The notes: generated by a model from the letters alone, not told the origin. 36,829 nt of DNA from Streptosporangiaceae bacterium (GCA_025964715.1 JAOPYH010000288.1:1-36829); one strand, 5' to 3'; positions 1 through 7,760 are shown, counted from the stretch's first letter. Translations and numbers: made by a program.

Positions 1-102
1 GAGCGGCTGGTCGCCCGGTTCGACCTGGACACGACGGTGCCCGAGTGGGCGCTCGGCTACCAATGGGACATCGTGCTGAACGCCACGCCGATGGAGGCCT
101 GA
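1..102 (+). CDS. pcaH: Protocatechuate 3,4-dioxygenase beta subunit, C-terminal fragment
   Basis: Only the last 33 codons are in the window; the start lies upstream. The translated tail, with FDLDTTVPEWALGYQWDIVL, matches the C-terminal end of PcaH, the iron-carrying subunit that cleaves protocatechuate to 3-carboxy-cis,cis-muconate. The stop TGA overlaps the ATG of pcaG by one base, as expected for co-translated H and G subunits. The iron ligands (two Tyr, two His) lie outside this fragment and cannot be checked. The assignment rests on the tail sequence and on pcaG following directly. Confidence 0.85.
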   Translation, partial: ERLVARFDLDTTVPEWALGYQWDIVLNATPMEA

Positions 103-653
103 TGGACGACACCCTCGTGACCCCGTCGCAGACGGTCGGCCCGTTCTTCGGCTACGCGCTTCCCTACGAGGAGGGACCCCAGGTCGTGCCGCCGTGGCGG
201 CCGGGGGCCATCACGCTGCGTGGCCGGGTCGTGGACGGCGCGGGCGAGCCGGTGCCGGACGCCATCGTGGAGATCTGGCAGGCCGATTCGGACGGCACCG
301 TCTCGCGGGGCGGCGGCGGCGGGCTGCGACGGACCGGATACGGCTTCTCCGGGTTCGGCCGGTGCGCGACGGACCGGGCCGGCGGCTACGGCTTCTCCAC
401 CGTCAAGCCCGGCCCGGTCCGCGGCGCCGCACCCTACATCGCCGTCCTGGTGTTCGCCCGCGGCCTGCTCAAGCCGGTCGCGACCCGGCTGTACTTCCCC
501 GAGGAGGAGGAGGCCAACAGCGCCGACCCGGTGCTGTCGGCAGTCGATCCGGAGCGCCGCGGCACGCTGGTCGCGCAGCCTGAGGACGAGGCCGGCTACC
601 GCTTCGACGTCCGCCTGCAGGGCGATGGGGAGACGGTCTTCTTTGCCTTCTGA
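102..653 (+). CDS. pcaG: Protocatechuate 3,4-dioxygenase alpha subunit
   Basis: 183 aa, close to the usual alpha-subunit length. The N terminus has the family signature TPSQTVGPFFGYAL; the beta-sandwich core shows VPDAIVEIWQADSDG and the segment GFGRCATDRAGGYGFSTVKPG. PcaG pairs with PcaH; known alpha subunits keep the intradiol fold but carry no iron and help shape the active site. The ATG at 102 overlaps the pcaH stop, so the two subunits are probably translationally coupled. A longer in-frame opening begins at 45 but lies inside pcaH and is unlikely. First complete gene of the pca operon in the window. Confidence 0.95.
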   Translation: MDDTLVTPSQTVGPFFGYALPYEEGPQVVPPWRPGAITLRGRVVDGAGEPVPDAIVEIWQADSDGTVSRGGGGGLRRTGYGFSGFGRCATDRAGGYGFSTVKPGPVRGAAPYIAVLVFARGLLKPVATRLYFPEEEEANSADPVLSAVDPERRGTLVAQPEDEAGYRFDVRLQGDGETVFFAF

Positions 654-1848
654 CCGATCCCTCTCCGATCCCCTCGACCGTGCCGATCAGGGGCTCCTCG
701 ACCCGGTACGGGCCGGGACCGCCGTCGAGGCGATCACCTCCGACCGGTCCTGGCTGCGGGCGCTGCTGGAGGCCGAGGCCGGCCTGACCCGTGCCCAGGC
801 CCGCCTGGGCCTGGTCCCCGACGAGGCGGCCCGGGAGGTGACCGAGCTGGCGCGGTCCGCGGAGATCGACGCCGGCGAGCTGGCCGTTCGGGCACGGGGC
901 GCCGGCAACCCGGTGGTGCCTCTCGTCGCCGAACTGCGGCGGCGATCCGAACCCCGGCTGTCCCGGCACTTTCACCAGGGCGCGACCAGCCAGGACATCA
1001 TGGACACCGCCGCGATGCTCGTGGCGGCGCGGGCCCGCGAGAGGATCCTGGCCGACCTGGATCGGGTCCTCGTCTCGCTCGCCGCCCTGGCCGAGCGCCA
1101 CCGGGAGACCCCGATGGCAGGGCGGACGCTCGGGCAGCAGGCACTGCCCACCACCTTCGGGCTGCGGGCGGCGGGCTGGCTCGTGGCCTGCCTGCACGCC
1201 CGCCACCGCCTCGCGGCCCTGTCGCTGCCGGTCCAGCTGGGCGGTGCGGCCGGGACCATGGCGGGCCTCGGTGGCCGGCCGGCCGAGCTGCTGCCGGCCT
1301 ACGCCGACGAGATGGGCCTGGCCGAGCCGGTCCTGCCCTGGCACACCCTCCGCCACCCGGTGGCCGACCTCGGCTCCGCCCTGGCCGTCACCACCGGCGC
1401 TCTCGGCAAGCTCGCCACCGATGTCGTCGTGCTCGCCCAGACCGAGGTCGGTGAGGTCGCCGAGGCCGCCGGCCCCGGCCGGGGCGGTTCCTCGGCCATG
1501 CCGCACAAGCGAAACCCCGCGCTGTCCACCGTCATCCGGGCCGCGGCGCTCCGGGTCCCGGCCGCGGCACAGGTCCTCATGGCCTCGCAGGCGGCGCCGC
1601 TGGAGCGGCCGGCGGGGGAGTGGCACGCCGAATGGCAGCCCCTGCGCGAGTGCCTGCGGCTCACCGGAGGCGCCGCCGAGACCGCGGCCGAGCTGGCCGA
1701 GGGCCTCGAGGTCTTCCCGGACCGGATGCGCGCGCATCTGGACGGGCTGCTGGACGTCCTCGCCGGGCGCGGCGAGCCGGCGGACACCGGGGCGGCGACC
1801 GCCCTCGTCGACCGGGCACTCGAGCACTTCCGGAAGGTCTCACCATGA
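625..1848 (+). CDS. pcaB: 3-carboxy-cis,cis-muconate cycloisomerase
   Basis: Cytosolic enzyme of the beta-ketoadipate pathway, converting 3-carboxy-cis,cis-muconate to 4-carboxymuconolactone. It belongs to the fumarase/aspartase superfamily: the signature GGSSAMPHKRNP lies at about residues 289-300, and the region near residues 115-125 has HQGATSQDIMDT, the conserved substrate-binding loop. About 407 aa from the ATG at 625, which overlaps pcaG by 29 bases. The start is uncertain: a TTG at 643 has a better-placed GGGGAG and would overlap pcaG by only 11 bases. Its TGA overlaps the pcaD ATG (ATGA). Confidence 0.93.
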   Translation: MGRRSSLPSDRSLSDPLDRADQGLLDPVRAGTAVEAITSDRSWLRALLEAEAGLTRAQARLGLVPDEAAREVTELARSAEIDAGELAVRARGAGNPVVPLVAELRRRSEPRLSRHFHQGATSQDIMDTAAMLVAARARERILADLDRVLVSLAALAERHRETPMAGRTLGQQALPTTFGLRAAGWLVACLHARHRLAALSLPVQLGGAAGTMAGLGGRPAELLPAYADEMGLAEPVLPWHTLRHPVADLGSALAVTTGALGKLATDVVVLAQTEVGEVAEAAGPGRGGSSAMPHKRNPALSTVIRAAALRVPAAAQVLMASQAAPLERPAGEWHAEWQPLRECLRLTGGAAETAAELAEGLEVFPDRMRAHLDGLLDVLAGRGEPADTGAATALVDRALEHFRKVSP

Positions 1849-2627
1849 CCCTGCACCACCGTATCGACGGACCCAAGGACGCGCCGGTGGTCGTCCTCGG
1901 ACCCTCACTCGGCACCACCCTGGACCTGTGGGAGCCGCAGCTTCCCGAGCTGGCCAAGGCCTGGCGGGTCCTGCGCTATGACCTGCCCGGCCACGGCGGG
2001 TCCCCGGCGCCGCGGGCCGGTGCCCACCGCCTCACGATGGGCGACCTCGCCGGCGAGGTGGCCGCCCTGCTGGATCTGTACGGCCTGGACCGCGTCGCCT
2101 GCGGCGGCGTCTCCATCGGCGGGGCCATCGGGGCGTCGCTCGCGGTCGCCCTGCCGGACCGGGTGGCCGCCCTGGTGCTGTGTTGCACGTCCGCCCACTT
2201 CGGTCCGCCGGCCGGCTGGCACGAGCGCGCCGCGCGGGTCCGCGGGGAGGGCATGGCGCCGGTCGTCGAGGGCGCGCGCGGACGCTGGTTCACCCCCGGG
2301 TTCGCCGATCCCGAGCCCCAGCTCGCCATGCTCGCCGGAGCCGACCCGGAGGGCTATGCCGCCTGCTGTGAGGCCATCGCCGGTTTCGACCTGCGCGGCC
2401 GGCTCGCGGACATCCGGGCCGCCACCCTGATCATCGCGGGGGCGGACGACCCGGCCACGCCGCTGGAGCACTCGAGGCTCCTGCTCGACGGGATCCCGGA
2501 CGCGAGCCTGTGCGTGGTGTCGCCGGCCGCTCACCTGGCCAACGTCGAGCGCCCCGCCGAGGTGAGTGAGGCCATGGTCCGCCACCTGACCGCTGCCTGG
2601 CCGGCGCCTGGAGGAGGAGACCGTTGA
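1845..2627 (+). CDS. pcaD: 3-oxoadipate enol-lactonase
   Basis: 260-aa alpha/beta hydrolase that hydrolyses beta-ketoadipate enol-lactone to beta-ketoadipate. The nucleophile elbow GVSIGG gives Ser90, the segment AGADDPATP gives the acidic residue (Asp201 or Asp202) and AAHLANVE gives His230, so the triad is complete. The oxyanion region is near GPSLGTTLDLW. It is a separate gene here, not fused to pcaC as in the PcaL form common in streptomycetes. It overlaps pcaB by ATGA, and its TGA overlaps the TTG of pcaC. Confidence 0.95.
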   Translation: MTLHHRIDGPKDAPVVVLGPSLGTTLDLWEPQLPELAKAWRVLRYDLPGHGGSPAPRAGAHRLTMGDLAGEVAALLDLYGLDRVACGGVSIGGAIGASLAVALPDRVAALVLCCTSAHFGPPAGWHERAARVRGEGMAPVVEGARGRWFTPGFADPEPQLAMLAGADPEGYAACCEAIAGFDLRGRLADIRAATLIIAGADDPATPLEHSRLLLDGIPDASLCVVSPAAHLANVERPAEVSEAMVRHLTAAWPAPGGGDR

Positions 2628-3049
2628 CCGACGACCGGTCGCGTCATGACGAGGGGATGCGGATCCGCCGGGAGGTGCTCGGGGACACCCATGTGGACCG
2701 TGCCGTGGCCCGGACCACCGGTTTCACCGAGGACTTCCAAGACCTGATCACGCGGTACGCCTGGGGGGACATCTGGGCGCGGCCCCTCCTGGACCGGCGG
2801 ACCCGCAGCTGCATCACGCTCACCGCGCTGGTCGCCCACGGCCACCTGCAGGAGCTCGCCATGCACGTGCGCGCGGCGCTCCGCAACGGCCTCACGCCGG
2901 ACGAGATCAAAGAGGTGCTGTTGCAGACCGCGATCTACTGCGGGGTGCCGGCCGCCAACTCCGCCTTCGCGGTGGCCCAGCAGGTCCTTGCCGAGGAGGG
3001 TGTGATCGTCCCCGGCTCACTGGACGCCCCGGGTGGCACCGGCACCTGA
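2624..3049 (+). CDS. pcaC: 4-carboxymuconolactone decarboxylase
   Basis: 141-aa CMD-family protein that decarboxylates 4-carboxymuconolactone to the enol-lactone used by PcaD. The family core is visible as RSCITLTALVAHGHLQEL followed by MHVRAALRNG (residues 61-89) and EVLLQTAIYCGVPAAN. The TTG at 2624 is chosen because GGAGGAGGAGA lies just upstream and the codon overlaps the pcaD stop; an ATG at 2657 would drop 11 residues and lacks such a ribosome binding site. The stop overlaps the ATG of the regulator gene by one base. Confidence 0.94.
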   Translation: MTDDRSRHDEGMRIRREVLGDTHVDRAVARTTGFTEDFQDLITRYAWGDIWARPLLDRRTRSCITLTALVAHGHLQELAMHVRAALRNGLTPDEIKEVLLQTAIYCGVPAANSAFAVAQQVLAEEGVIVPGSLDAPGGTGT

Positions 3050-3828
3050 TGACCGCCGCGAAGGACGCCAGGGCCCGGACTCCTCCTACCGTGACCGGCA
3101 AGGTCATGGCCATTTTGGAGGCGTTCGCCCCCGGCGACATCGGCCTGACCCTCACCGAGGTCTGCCGCCGGGCCGGGCTGCCGCTCGCGACCGGGCATCG
3201 CCTCGTCGCGGAACTCGCGGGCGGCGGCTTCCTGGAGCGGCAGGTGGACGGCACCTACCGGGTCGGTATGCGGCTGTGGCGGATCGGCGTGCAGGCCTCC
3301 GTCGCCTCGGCGCTCCGTGAGCTGGCGCTGCCGCACATGGAGGAGCTCTACGAGGGAACGCACGAGAACGTGCAGCTCGCCGTCCTGCGCGACGGCAAGG
3401 CGTTGTACCTGGAACGGCTCCGCGGCTCGCGGTCGGTTCCCGTCGTCACGAGGGTGGCCGGAGAGCTGCCGCTGCACGCCACCGGAGTCGGCAAGGTCCT
3501 CCTGGCCTACGCCCCGGCCGGGCTACGGGAGCAGGTCCTCACCGCCCCGCTGTCCGCTCACACCCCCAACACGATCACCGATCCCGAGCGGCTCCGGGGC
3601 TGCCTCGCCGAGGTTCGCCGGGACGGCTACGCCGTCACCCGTGAGGAGATGACGCTCGGCTCGTGCTCGGTCGCCGCCCCGGTCCGGGGCTCCGGCCACC
3701 GGGTCGTCGCGGCGCTCTCGATCGTCGCACGCAACCGCAGCGCCGATCTGCGCCGCCTGGTCCCCGCGGTGGTCACGGCCGCTCAGGCCCTCTCACGCGA
3801 GGTCGCCGCGCACTGGGACGGGGATTGA
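3049..3828 (+). CDS. pcaR: IclR-family regulator of the pca operon
   Basis: 259-aa IclR-type regulator. The N-terminal winged helix-turn-helix covers about residues 14-75 (LTLTEVCRRAGLPLATGHRL), and the C-terminal effector-binding domain follows (HATGVGKVLLAY, then RRDGYAVTREEMTLGSCSVAAPV). It overlaps the pcaC stop by one base, so it is the last gene of the operon and probably autoregulates it. IclR proteins such as PcaU, PcaR and PobR control aromatic catabolism in other bacteria; the effector here is inferred. The pcaR name rests on context. A hairpin follows at 3843-3877. Confidence 0.88.
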   Translation: MTAAKDARARTPPTVTGKVMAILEAFAPGDIGLTLTEVCRRAGLPLATGHRLVAELAGGGFLERQVDGTYRVGMRLWRIGVQASVASALRELALPHMEELYEGTHENVQLAVLRDGKALYLERLRGSRSVPVVTRVAGELPLHATGVGKVLLAYAPAGLREQVLTAPLSAHTPNTITDPERLRGCLAEVRRDGYAVTREEMTLGSCSVAAPVRGSGHRVVAALSIVARNRSADLRRLVPAVVTAAQALSREVAAHWDGD

Positions 3829-3842
3829 TCCCATGCCGTCGT

Positions 3843-3877
3843 CGTACGGCCACCGGCCCCCTCGCGGTGGCCGTACG
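3843..3877 (+). terminator. Hairpin after the pca operon
   Basis: A perfect 13-bp inverted repeat (CGTACGGCCACCG paired with CGGTGGCCGTACG, 9-base loop) lies 14 bases past the pcaR stop. It sits between convergent genes and could serve both strands. No long T-tract follows. Confidence 0.7.
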
Positions 3878-3890
3878 GACGGGAGGCCGT

Positions 3891-3918
3891 GGCCGGTTCC
3901 ATCTGGGCGGAACCGGCC
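3891..3918 (-). terminator. Hairpin after the doxX-family gene
   Basis: A perfect 10-bp inverted repeat (GGCCGGTTCC and GGAACCGGCC, 8-base loop) lies ten bases beyond the minus-strand stop of the doxX-family gene. Confidence 0.6.
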
Positions 3919-3928
3919 GGCCACGGGC

Positions 3929-4390
3929 TCACGCCGCCGCGGAGCCCGCCGGCACCGAGGCCGTCTGTGGCGTACGGCGGGTGAGCAGCCCGTCCACGCC
4001 ATAACGTCCCCCGCCCGCCACGGCGAGCGCCAGCGCGGCCCCGCCGAGCGCCAGCACGAGCTCGTACCCGCCCTTGTCGACGAACAGGCCCTTGTCGATG
4101 TGCACGGTCAGCAGGGCGCCCGCCATGTCCAGGAAGAGCAGGAGCCCCGCGATGGGCATCAGCGCGCCGAGGATCAGGGCGGCCCCGCCGATCAGCTCGA
4201 CGAATGTGGCGTAGAGCGCGGACACCCCTGGCGCCGGCACGCCCATCATCTGGAACGCCTTGCTGGTCGCGTCGAGCCCGTTGGTGCTCAGCTTCTGCCA
4301 GCCATGCGCCACGAAGACCACGCCGATCGCGATCCGGGCGATGAGCAAGGCGACATCGGTCAGTGGACGGGGTATCCAGCGGTACATCAT
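3929..4390 (-). CDS. DoxX-family membrane protein
   Basis: 153-aa integral membrane protein with about four hydrophobic segments (residues 10-28, 60-78, 80-100 and 110-126). The start ARIAIGVVFVAHGWQKL is the typical DoxX/DoxD opening, with the conserved HGxxKL and the later GxPAPxxxA and ELxGG elements. Family members are linked to thiol or quinone redox and stress, but the specific role is unknown. On the minus strand AGGAG precedes two adjacent ATG codons; the second (4387) has the better spacing. It is divergent from the marR gene and shares its operator region, so it is probably repressed by that MarR protein. Confidence 0.85.
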   Translation of the reverse strand: MMYRWIPRPLTDVALLIARIAIGVVFVAHGWQKLSTNGLDATSKAFQMMGVPAPGVSALYATFVELIGGAALILGALMPIAGLLLFLDMAGALLTVHIDKGLFVDKGGYELVLALGGAALALAVAGGGRYGVDGLLTRRTPQTASVPAGSAAA

Positions 4391-4427
4391 GCTCTCCTGA
4401 CTGCGGGCGTGCGGGATCGTGATTATA

Positions 4428-4491
4428 TTGAGTGCTCAAGATTTGAACGCTCAAGTACTTTGGTGACCCTACCAATTAGTTGAGAGCTGAA
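4428..4491. promoter_or_regulatory. Cluster of three MarR-type operator-like repeats
   Basis: In the 121-bp divergent gap are TTGAGTGCTCAA (4428-4439, perfect 5-bp arms), TTGAACGCTCAA (4443-4454, one mismatch) and TTGAGAGCTGAA (4480-4491, one mismatch). The first two start 15 bp apart. MarR dimers usually bind such short AT-flanked palindromes, so this is the likely operator for both divergent genes. Confidence 0.6.
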
Positions 4492-4511
4492 CAACAAACT
4501 AGGATGGGTGT

Positions 4512-4997
4512 GTGAGCGAACGCGGGTGGTTGAACGACGGCGAGCAGCGTGCCTGGCGGGCCTTCTACGCCGCGAGCAAGGTGCTGTTCGACCAGCTCGA
4601 CCGGGAGCTTCAGCGTGACGCCAACATGCCGCACACCTACTACGAGATCCTGGTCGTGCTGTCGGAGGTACCCGGCCGGGAGCTACGCATGCGCGAGCTG
4701 GCGGAGCTCACCCGGTCGAGTCCGAGCCGGCTGTCCCACGCCATAGCGCGGCTCGAGGACCGCGGCTGGGTACGCCGCAGGGAGTGCCCGGACGACAAGC
4801 GTGGCCAGTTCGCCACGCTGACCGGAGAGGGGCTGGCCGCGCTCGCCGCCGCGGCCCCCGGCCATGTCGCTGGAGTGCGCACGCACCTGTTCGACCGACT
4901 GACTCCGGCGCAGGTCGATCAGCTGCGGGCCATCTGCGAGGTAGTGGTCCAGCCGCTCGCGCCCGACCATCCGGTCGCCCGCGACCTGACCACCTGA
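4512..4997 (+). CDS. MarR-family transcriptional regulator
   Basis: 161-aa winged-helix repressor. The DNA-binding core spans about residues 35-100: RELRMRELAELTRSSPSRLS is helix-turn-helix, LEDRGWVRRRECPDDKRGQF is the wing with the usual DxR-like turn. Dimerisation helices occupy both ends. The GTG at 4512 is preceded by AGGATGG; an ATG at 4504 runs straight into a stop. It sits 81 bp upstream of pobA on the same strand and diverges from the doxX-family gene. By context it may sense 4-hydroxybenzoate or a related phenolic, which is inference. Confidence 0.88.
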   Translation: MSERGWLNDGEQRAWRAFYAASKVLFDQLDRELQRDANMPHTYYEILVVLSEVPGRELRMRELAELTRSSPSRLSHAIARLEDRGWVRRRECPDDKRGQFATLTGEGLAALAAAAPGHVAGVRTHLFDRLTPAQVDQLRAICEVVVQPLAPDHPVARDLTT

Positions 4998-4998
4998 C

Positions 4999-5062
4999 CT
5001 TCCGCTCAGTGGAAGAAAGGTCGCTGACCTCGGTAGAACCACGCCAGGATCGTGGTGGAACC
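4999..5062 (+). promoter_or_regulatory. Operator-like repeats upstream of pobA
   Basis: Three overlapping symmetries lie in the 81-bp gap: inverted repeat CTTCC-N7-GGAAG (4999-5015), inverted repeat ACCACG-N7-CGTGGT (5038-5056), and direct repeat GGTAGAACC / GGTGGAACC (5032-5040 and 5054-5062), whose copies start 22 bp apart, about two helical turns. Repeated half-sites of this kind fit IclR- or MarR-type control of pobA; the binding protein is not known. Confidence 0.45.
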
Positions 5063-5078
5063 GGACCAGGAGGGCGAC

Positions 5079-6236
5079 ATGCGGACCCAGGTGGCGATCG
5101 TCGGAGCGGGGCCCGCGGGACTGCTGCTCTCCCATCTGCTGCACCTGCGGGGGATCGACTCGGTGGTGCTGGAGAGCCGTGACCGCGCATACGTGGAGCG
5201 GCGGCAGCGTGCCGGGATGCTCGAGCAGGGGACCGTCGACGTGCTCCGCGAGAGTGGTGTCGGCGAGCGCCTCGACCGGGAAGGCCTGATCCACGACGGG
5301 CTCGAGCTGCGCTTCGCCGGCGCGGGGCATCGCATACCGCTGAAAGAGCTCACCGGCCGGTCCGTGGCGGTCTACGCGCAGACCGAGATCGTCAAGGACC
5401 TGATCGCGGCCCGGCTCGCGGCCGGCGGTGACATCCGGTTCGGGTGCGAGGTGCTCGCGGTGGACCCCTCCGGGGCTTCGGTGACCTACCGCCGGAACGG
5501 CCGGACCCGCAGCCTCGACTGCGACGTGATCGCGGGGTGCGACGGGTTCCACGGCGTGTGCCGTTCGGCCGTCCCGTCACTGCGGACCTTCGAGCGCGGC
5601 TATCCCTACGGCTGGCTAGGCATCCTCGCGGAGGTCCCGCCCTCGACGGACGAGCTGATCTACTGCCATCACGAGCGGGGTTTCGCCCTGCACAGCCTGC
5701 GTTCCCCACAGATCAGCCGCCTCTATCTCCAGGTGCCCCGCGACGAGGACCTCGCCCGCTGGCCGGACGAGCGGATCTGGGACGAGCTGCGCACCCGACT
5801 GGCGGTCGACGGCGGCGGCTGGGAGCTGAGGGACGGGCCGATCCTGGAGAAGGGCATCACCCCGATGCGGAGCTTCGTCGCCGAGCCCATGCGGTACGAC
5901 AGGTTGTTCCTCGCCGGCGATTCCGCGCATATCGTCCCGCCGACCGGAGCCAAGGGCCTGAACCTCGCCGTCTCCGATGTCACCGTGCTGGCCCGCGCGC
6001 TGACCCAATGGATTCAGGACGGCTCCGCGACTCTCATGGACGCCTATTCCGACATCTGCCTCAAACGGGCATGGAAGGCAGAGTACTTCGCGTATTGGAT
6101 GACGACCCTGCTGCACATCGATCCGGCCCAGGACGCCTTCGGCCGACGTCTGCAGCTTGCTCATCTGGACTACGCCACGGCTTCGCGCGCGGCGGCCACG
6201 ACGCTGGCGGAGAACTACGTCGGCCTGCCCCTTTGA
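5079..6236 (+). CDS. pobA: 4-hydroxybenzoate 3-monooxygenase
   Basis: 385-aa FAD-dependent hydroxylase making protocatechuate from 4-hydroxybenzoate with NAD(P)H and oxygen. The FAD Rossmann motif GAGPAG is at residues 9-14, the second FAD/NADPH motif has DG at 155-156, and GDSAHIVPPTGAKGLN at 280-295 is the PobA version of the GD motif. Tyr residues around 195-222 match the substrate pocket region of characterised PobA. The ATG at 5079 is chosen for AGGAGGG four bases upstream; a GTG at 5052 would add nine residues. Its product feeds the nearby pca genes. Confidence 0.95.
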   Translation: MRTQVAIVGAGPAGLLLSHLLHLRGIDSVVLESRDRAYVERRQRAGMLEQGTVDVLRESGVGERLDREGLIHDGLELRFAGAGHRIPLKELTGRSVAVYAQTEIVKDLIAARLAAGGDIRFGCEVLAVDPSGASVTYRRNGRTRSLDCDVIAGCDGFHGVCRSAVPSLRTFERGYPYGWLGILAEVPPSTDELIYCHHERGFALHSLRSPQISRLYLQVPRDEDLARWPDERIWDELRTRLAVDGGGWELRDGPILEKGITPMRSFVAEPMRYDRLFLAGDSAHIVPPTGAKGLNLAVSDVTVLARALTQWIQDGSATLMDAYSDICLKRAWKAEYFAYWMTTLLHIDPAQDAFGRRLQLAHLDYATASRAAATTLAENYVGLPL

Positions 6237-6331
6237 CGTCGCTCCCGGGCACGGGCAGGCCGGACCGGAGTTAATCCGACATATCGCTAAGAGCCGCTCA
6301 AAAGGTAATTAGCGTGCTAGATCGTTATCGA

Positions 6332-6410
6332 TTAAAGCATGTCTGTCGAGAGTGTTGCATCGAAGCCAAGTCTCACATCTCGCGGTTTCATGGAGTTAGC
6401 GCCAGGGGAT
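6332..6410 (+). promoter_or_regulatory. Promoter module of P1
   Basis: TTAAAGC at 6332-6338, then GGTTT (6384-6388), 16 bases and GGGGAT (6405-6410). The latter pair resembles the SigF/SigB-type GGTTT-N15-17-GGGTA promoter. An AT-rich CATATC box lies at about 6280, 53 bp upstream of TTAAAGC. Confidence 0.6.
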
Positions 6411-6561
6411 CAACCAATCGGAACATCGGCATAAAGATCGACGGTAGATGCGTTAACGCATCAATTGTCGAGGTGTGGCGGCGGAAGTCGTGCCATGCAG
6501 CCTATCGTTCCGACGTTAAAATCCGGCCTTATGGCTAGATTTCTCCAAGGAGGCAAGTTCC

Positions 6562-6927
6562 ATGGACGTTAAGAAGCGCGTGGCAGTTGCCATGTCCGGC
6601 CTGGTCCTCGCGGGAGCGGGCGCCCTGGCCGTGGCGGCGGCCGCCCCGGCCAGCGCCCAGAGCACCCAAGCCGTGACCAGCGCGTCGCAGAAGACCGGCG
6701 GCGGCGGTGGCGGCGGCGGTAGTGCTTCGGCCGCAGCCGGCCGGCGTGGCGCCGCGGCTGCTGCCGCGGGTGGTGGCGGCGGCGGTGGCGGTGGCGGCAG
6801 CGAGCGTAGCCGCGAGGGCCGCGAGGGCCGTGAGGGCCGTGAGTTCGGCGGCGGCGGTTTCGGCGCGAACAACAACAACGCTCCGAACAACGCTCCGAAC
6901 AACAACAACAACCGCCAGAACGGCTAA
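6562..6927 (+). CDS. Array protein P1, secreted Gly/Asn-rich
   Basis: 121 aa. Signal peptide MDVKKRVAVAMSGLVLAGAG with probable cleavage after APASA (residue 32). The mature part has two poly-Gly stretches split by a Ser/Ala segment, a short tandem REGREGREGRE, and the Asn-rich end NNNNAPNNAPNNNNN. There is no Cys or His in the mature part, unlike P4-P11. AAGGAGG precedes the ATG by 8 bases, and the leader mini-hairpin GGCC-TTAT-GGCT is at 6525-6536. P1-P3 form a subgroup with the MDVKK start. Function unknown; low-complexity secreted proteins like this are often surface or envelope components. Confidence 0.85.
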   Translation: MDVKKRVAVAMSGLVLAGAGALAVAAAAPASAQSTQAVTSASQKTGGGGGGGGSASAAAGRRGAAAAAAGGGGGGGGGGSERSREGREGREGREFGGGGFGANNNNAPNNAPNNNNNRQNG

Positions 6928-7006
6928 CGACGCCGCGAATCTGAGAGCGGCTGTGGTCGTGATGTGAACCCCCTGTCCGCAGGGTGGCGTAGGAGCGAGT
7001 GAGCGG

Positions 7007-7040
7007 CAGGGTCTCGCGCTCCATGGGTGGCGAGACCCTG
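7007..7040 (+). terminator. Array hairpin after P1
   Basis: Perfect 11-bp stem CAGGGTCTCGC / GCGAGACCCTG with a 12-base loop, 79 bases past the P1 stop. First of the repeated array hairpins. Confidence 0.75.
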
Positions 7041-7115
7041 TCCGGTTAGGTAGTCAAAGAATTTCGAAGTCAAAGATCCGGCCTCTGGCTGGATTCCTTC
7101 AAGGAGGCAAGTTCC

Positions 7116-7313
7116 ATGGACGTTAAGAAGAGTGTGGCAGTCGCCATTTCCAGCCTGGTCCTGGCGGGCGGGACCGCCCTCGTCCTGAGCGCGGCCGCCC
7201 CGGCGAGCGCCCAGACGGCGATCAGCGCGCCCCAGCACGGTTGGCACGGTACGAACAGCAACAACGCTCCGAACAACGCTCCGAACAACAACAACAACTT
7301 CCAGGACGACTAA
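7116..7313 (+). CDS. Array protein P2, short secreted Asn-rich
   Basis: 65 aa with about 33 in the mature form. Signal peptide MDVKKSVAVAISSLVLAGGT, cleavage after APASA. The mature peptide has QTAISAPQHGWHG and then NNAPNNAPNNNNNFQDD. It is very close to P3 in coding and upstream sequence, pointing to recent duplication. No GGTTT/GGGGAT module lies in the 188-bp gap from P1, so it is probably reached by read-through from the P1 promoter past a hairpin. Leader mini-hairpin at 7080-7090; AAGGAGG ribosome binding site. Confidence 0.82.
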   Translation: MDVKKSVAVAISSLVLAGGTALVLSAAAPASAQTAISAPQHGWHGTNSNNAPNNAPNNNNNFQDD

Positions 7314-7386
7314 GTAAAGGCATGAACCTGTGAGCGATTGTGGTCGTGATCTGACCTCTGCACGCAGGGTGGCGCAGGAGTGAGTG

Positions 7387-7419
7387 CAGGGTCTCGCGCC
7401 GCATTGGCGCGAGACCCTG
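7387..7419 (+). terminator. Array hairpin after P2
   Basis: Perfect 14-bp stem CAGGGTCTCGCGCC / GGCGCGAGACCCTG with the 5-base loop GCATT. Confidence 0.78.
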
Positions 7420-7496
7420 TCCGGTTAGTGGTGAAAGAGGTTCCGAAGTCAAAGATCCGGCCTCCGCGGCTGGATCTCTTCGAGGAGGCAAGTTCC

Positions 7497-7691
7497 ATGG
7501 ACGTTAAGAAGAGTGTGGCAGTCGCCATTTCCAGCCTGGTCCTCGCGGGCGGGACCGCCCTCGTCCTGAGCGCGGCCGCCCCGGCGAGCGCCCAGACGGC
7601 GATGAGCGCGCCGCAACACGGTTCGCACACCAACAACAACAACGCTGCCAACAACGCTCCGAACAACAACAACAACCGTCAGAACGACTAA
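7497..7691 (+). CDS. Array protein P3, short secreted Asn-rich
   Basis: 64 aa, nearly a twin of P2: signal peptide MDVKKSVAVAISSLVLAGGT, then QTAMSAPQHGSHT and an Asn-rich tail NNNNAANNAPNNNNNRQND. The start ATG at 7497 follows GAGGAGG; the reading frame is open further upstream to 7380, but that part covers the P2 hairpin and is not conserved. Leader mini-hairpin at 7459-7471 has the same stem as P2 with a different loop. No own promoter module is visible. Function unknown. Confidence 0.82.
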   Translation: MDVKKSVAVAISSLVLAGGTALVLSAAAPASAQTAMSAPQHGSHTNNNNAANNAPNNNNNRQND

Positions 7692-7760
7692 GCGGCAGCG
7701 TGAATCTGCGAGCGGCTGTGGTCATGACTTGACCTTTGCCCGAAGGCTGGCGCAGGGATG

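Noticed and set aside
469..1827. 452-aa open frame on the minus strand
   Set aside because: Opposite to pcaG and pcaB, which are clearly real; composition is that of an antisense shadow in high-GC DNA.
6314..6538. Small ORF of 74 aa before P1
   Set aside because: It lies across the P1 promoter and leader and has no ribosome binding site; related leaders before other array genes do not keep this frame.
6400..6561. A known riboswitch such as ydaO/c-di-AMP in the array leaders
   Set aside because: None of the consensus pairing or conserved purine-rich core could be found; only the small mini-hairpin is supported.
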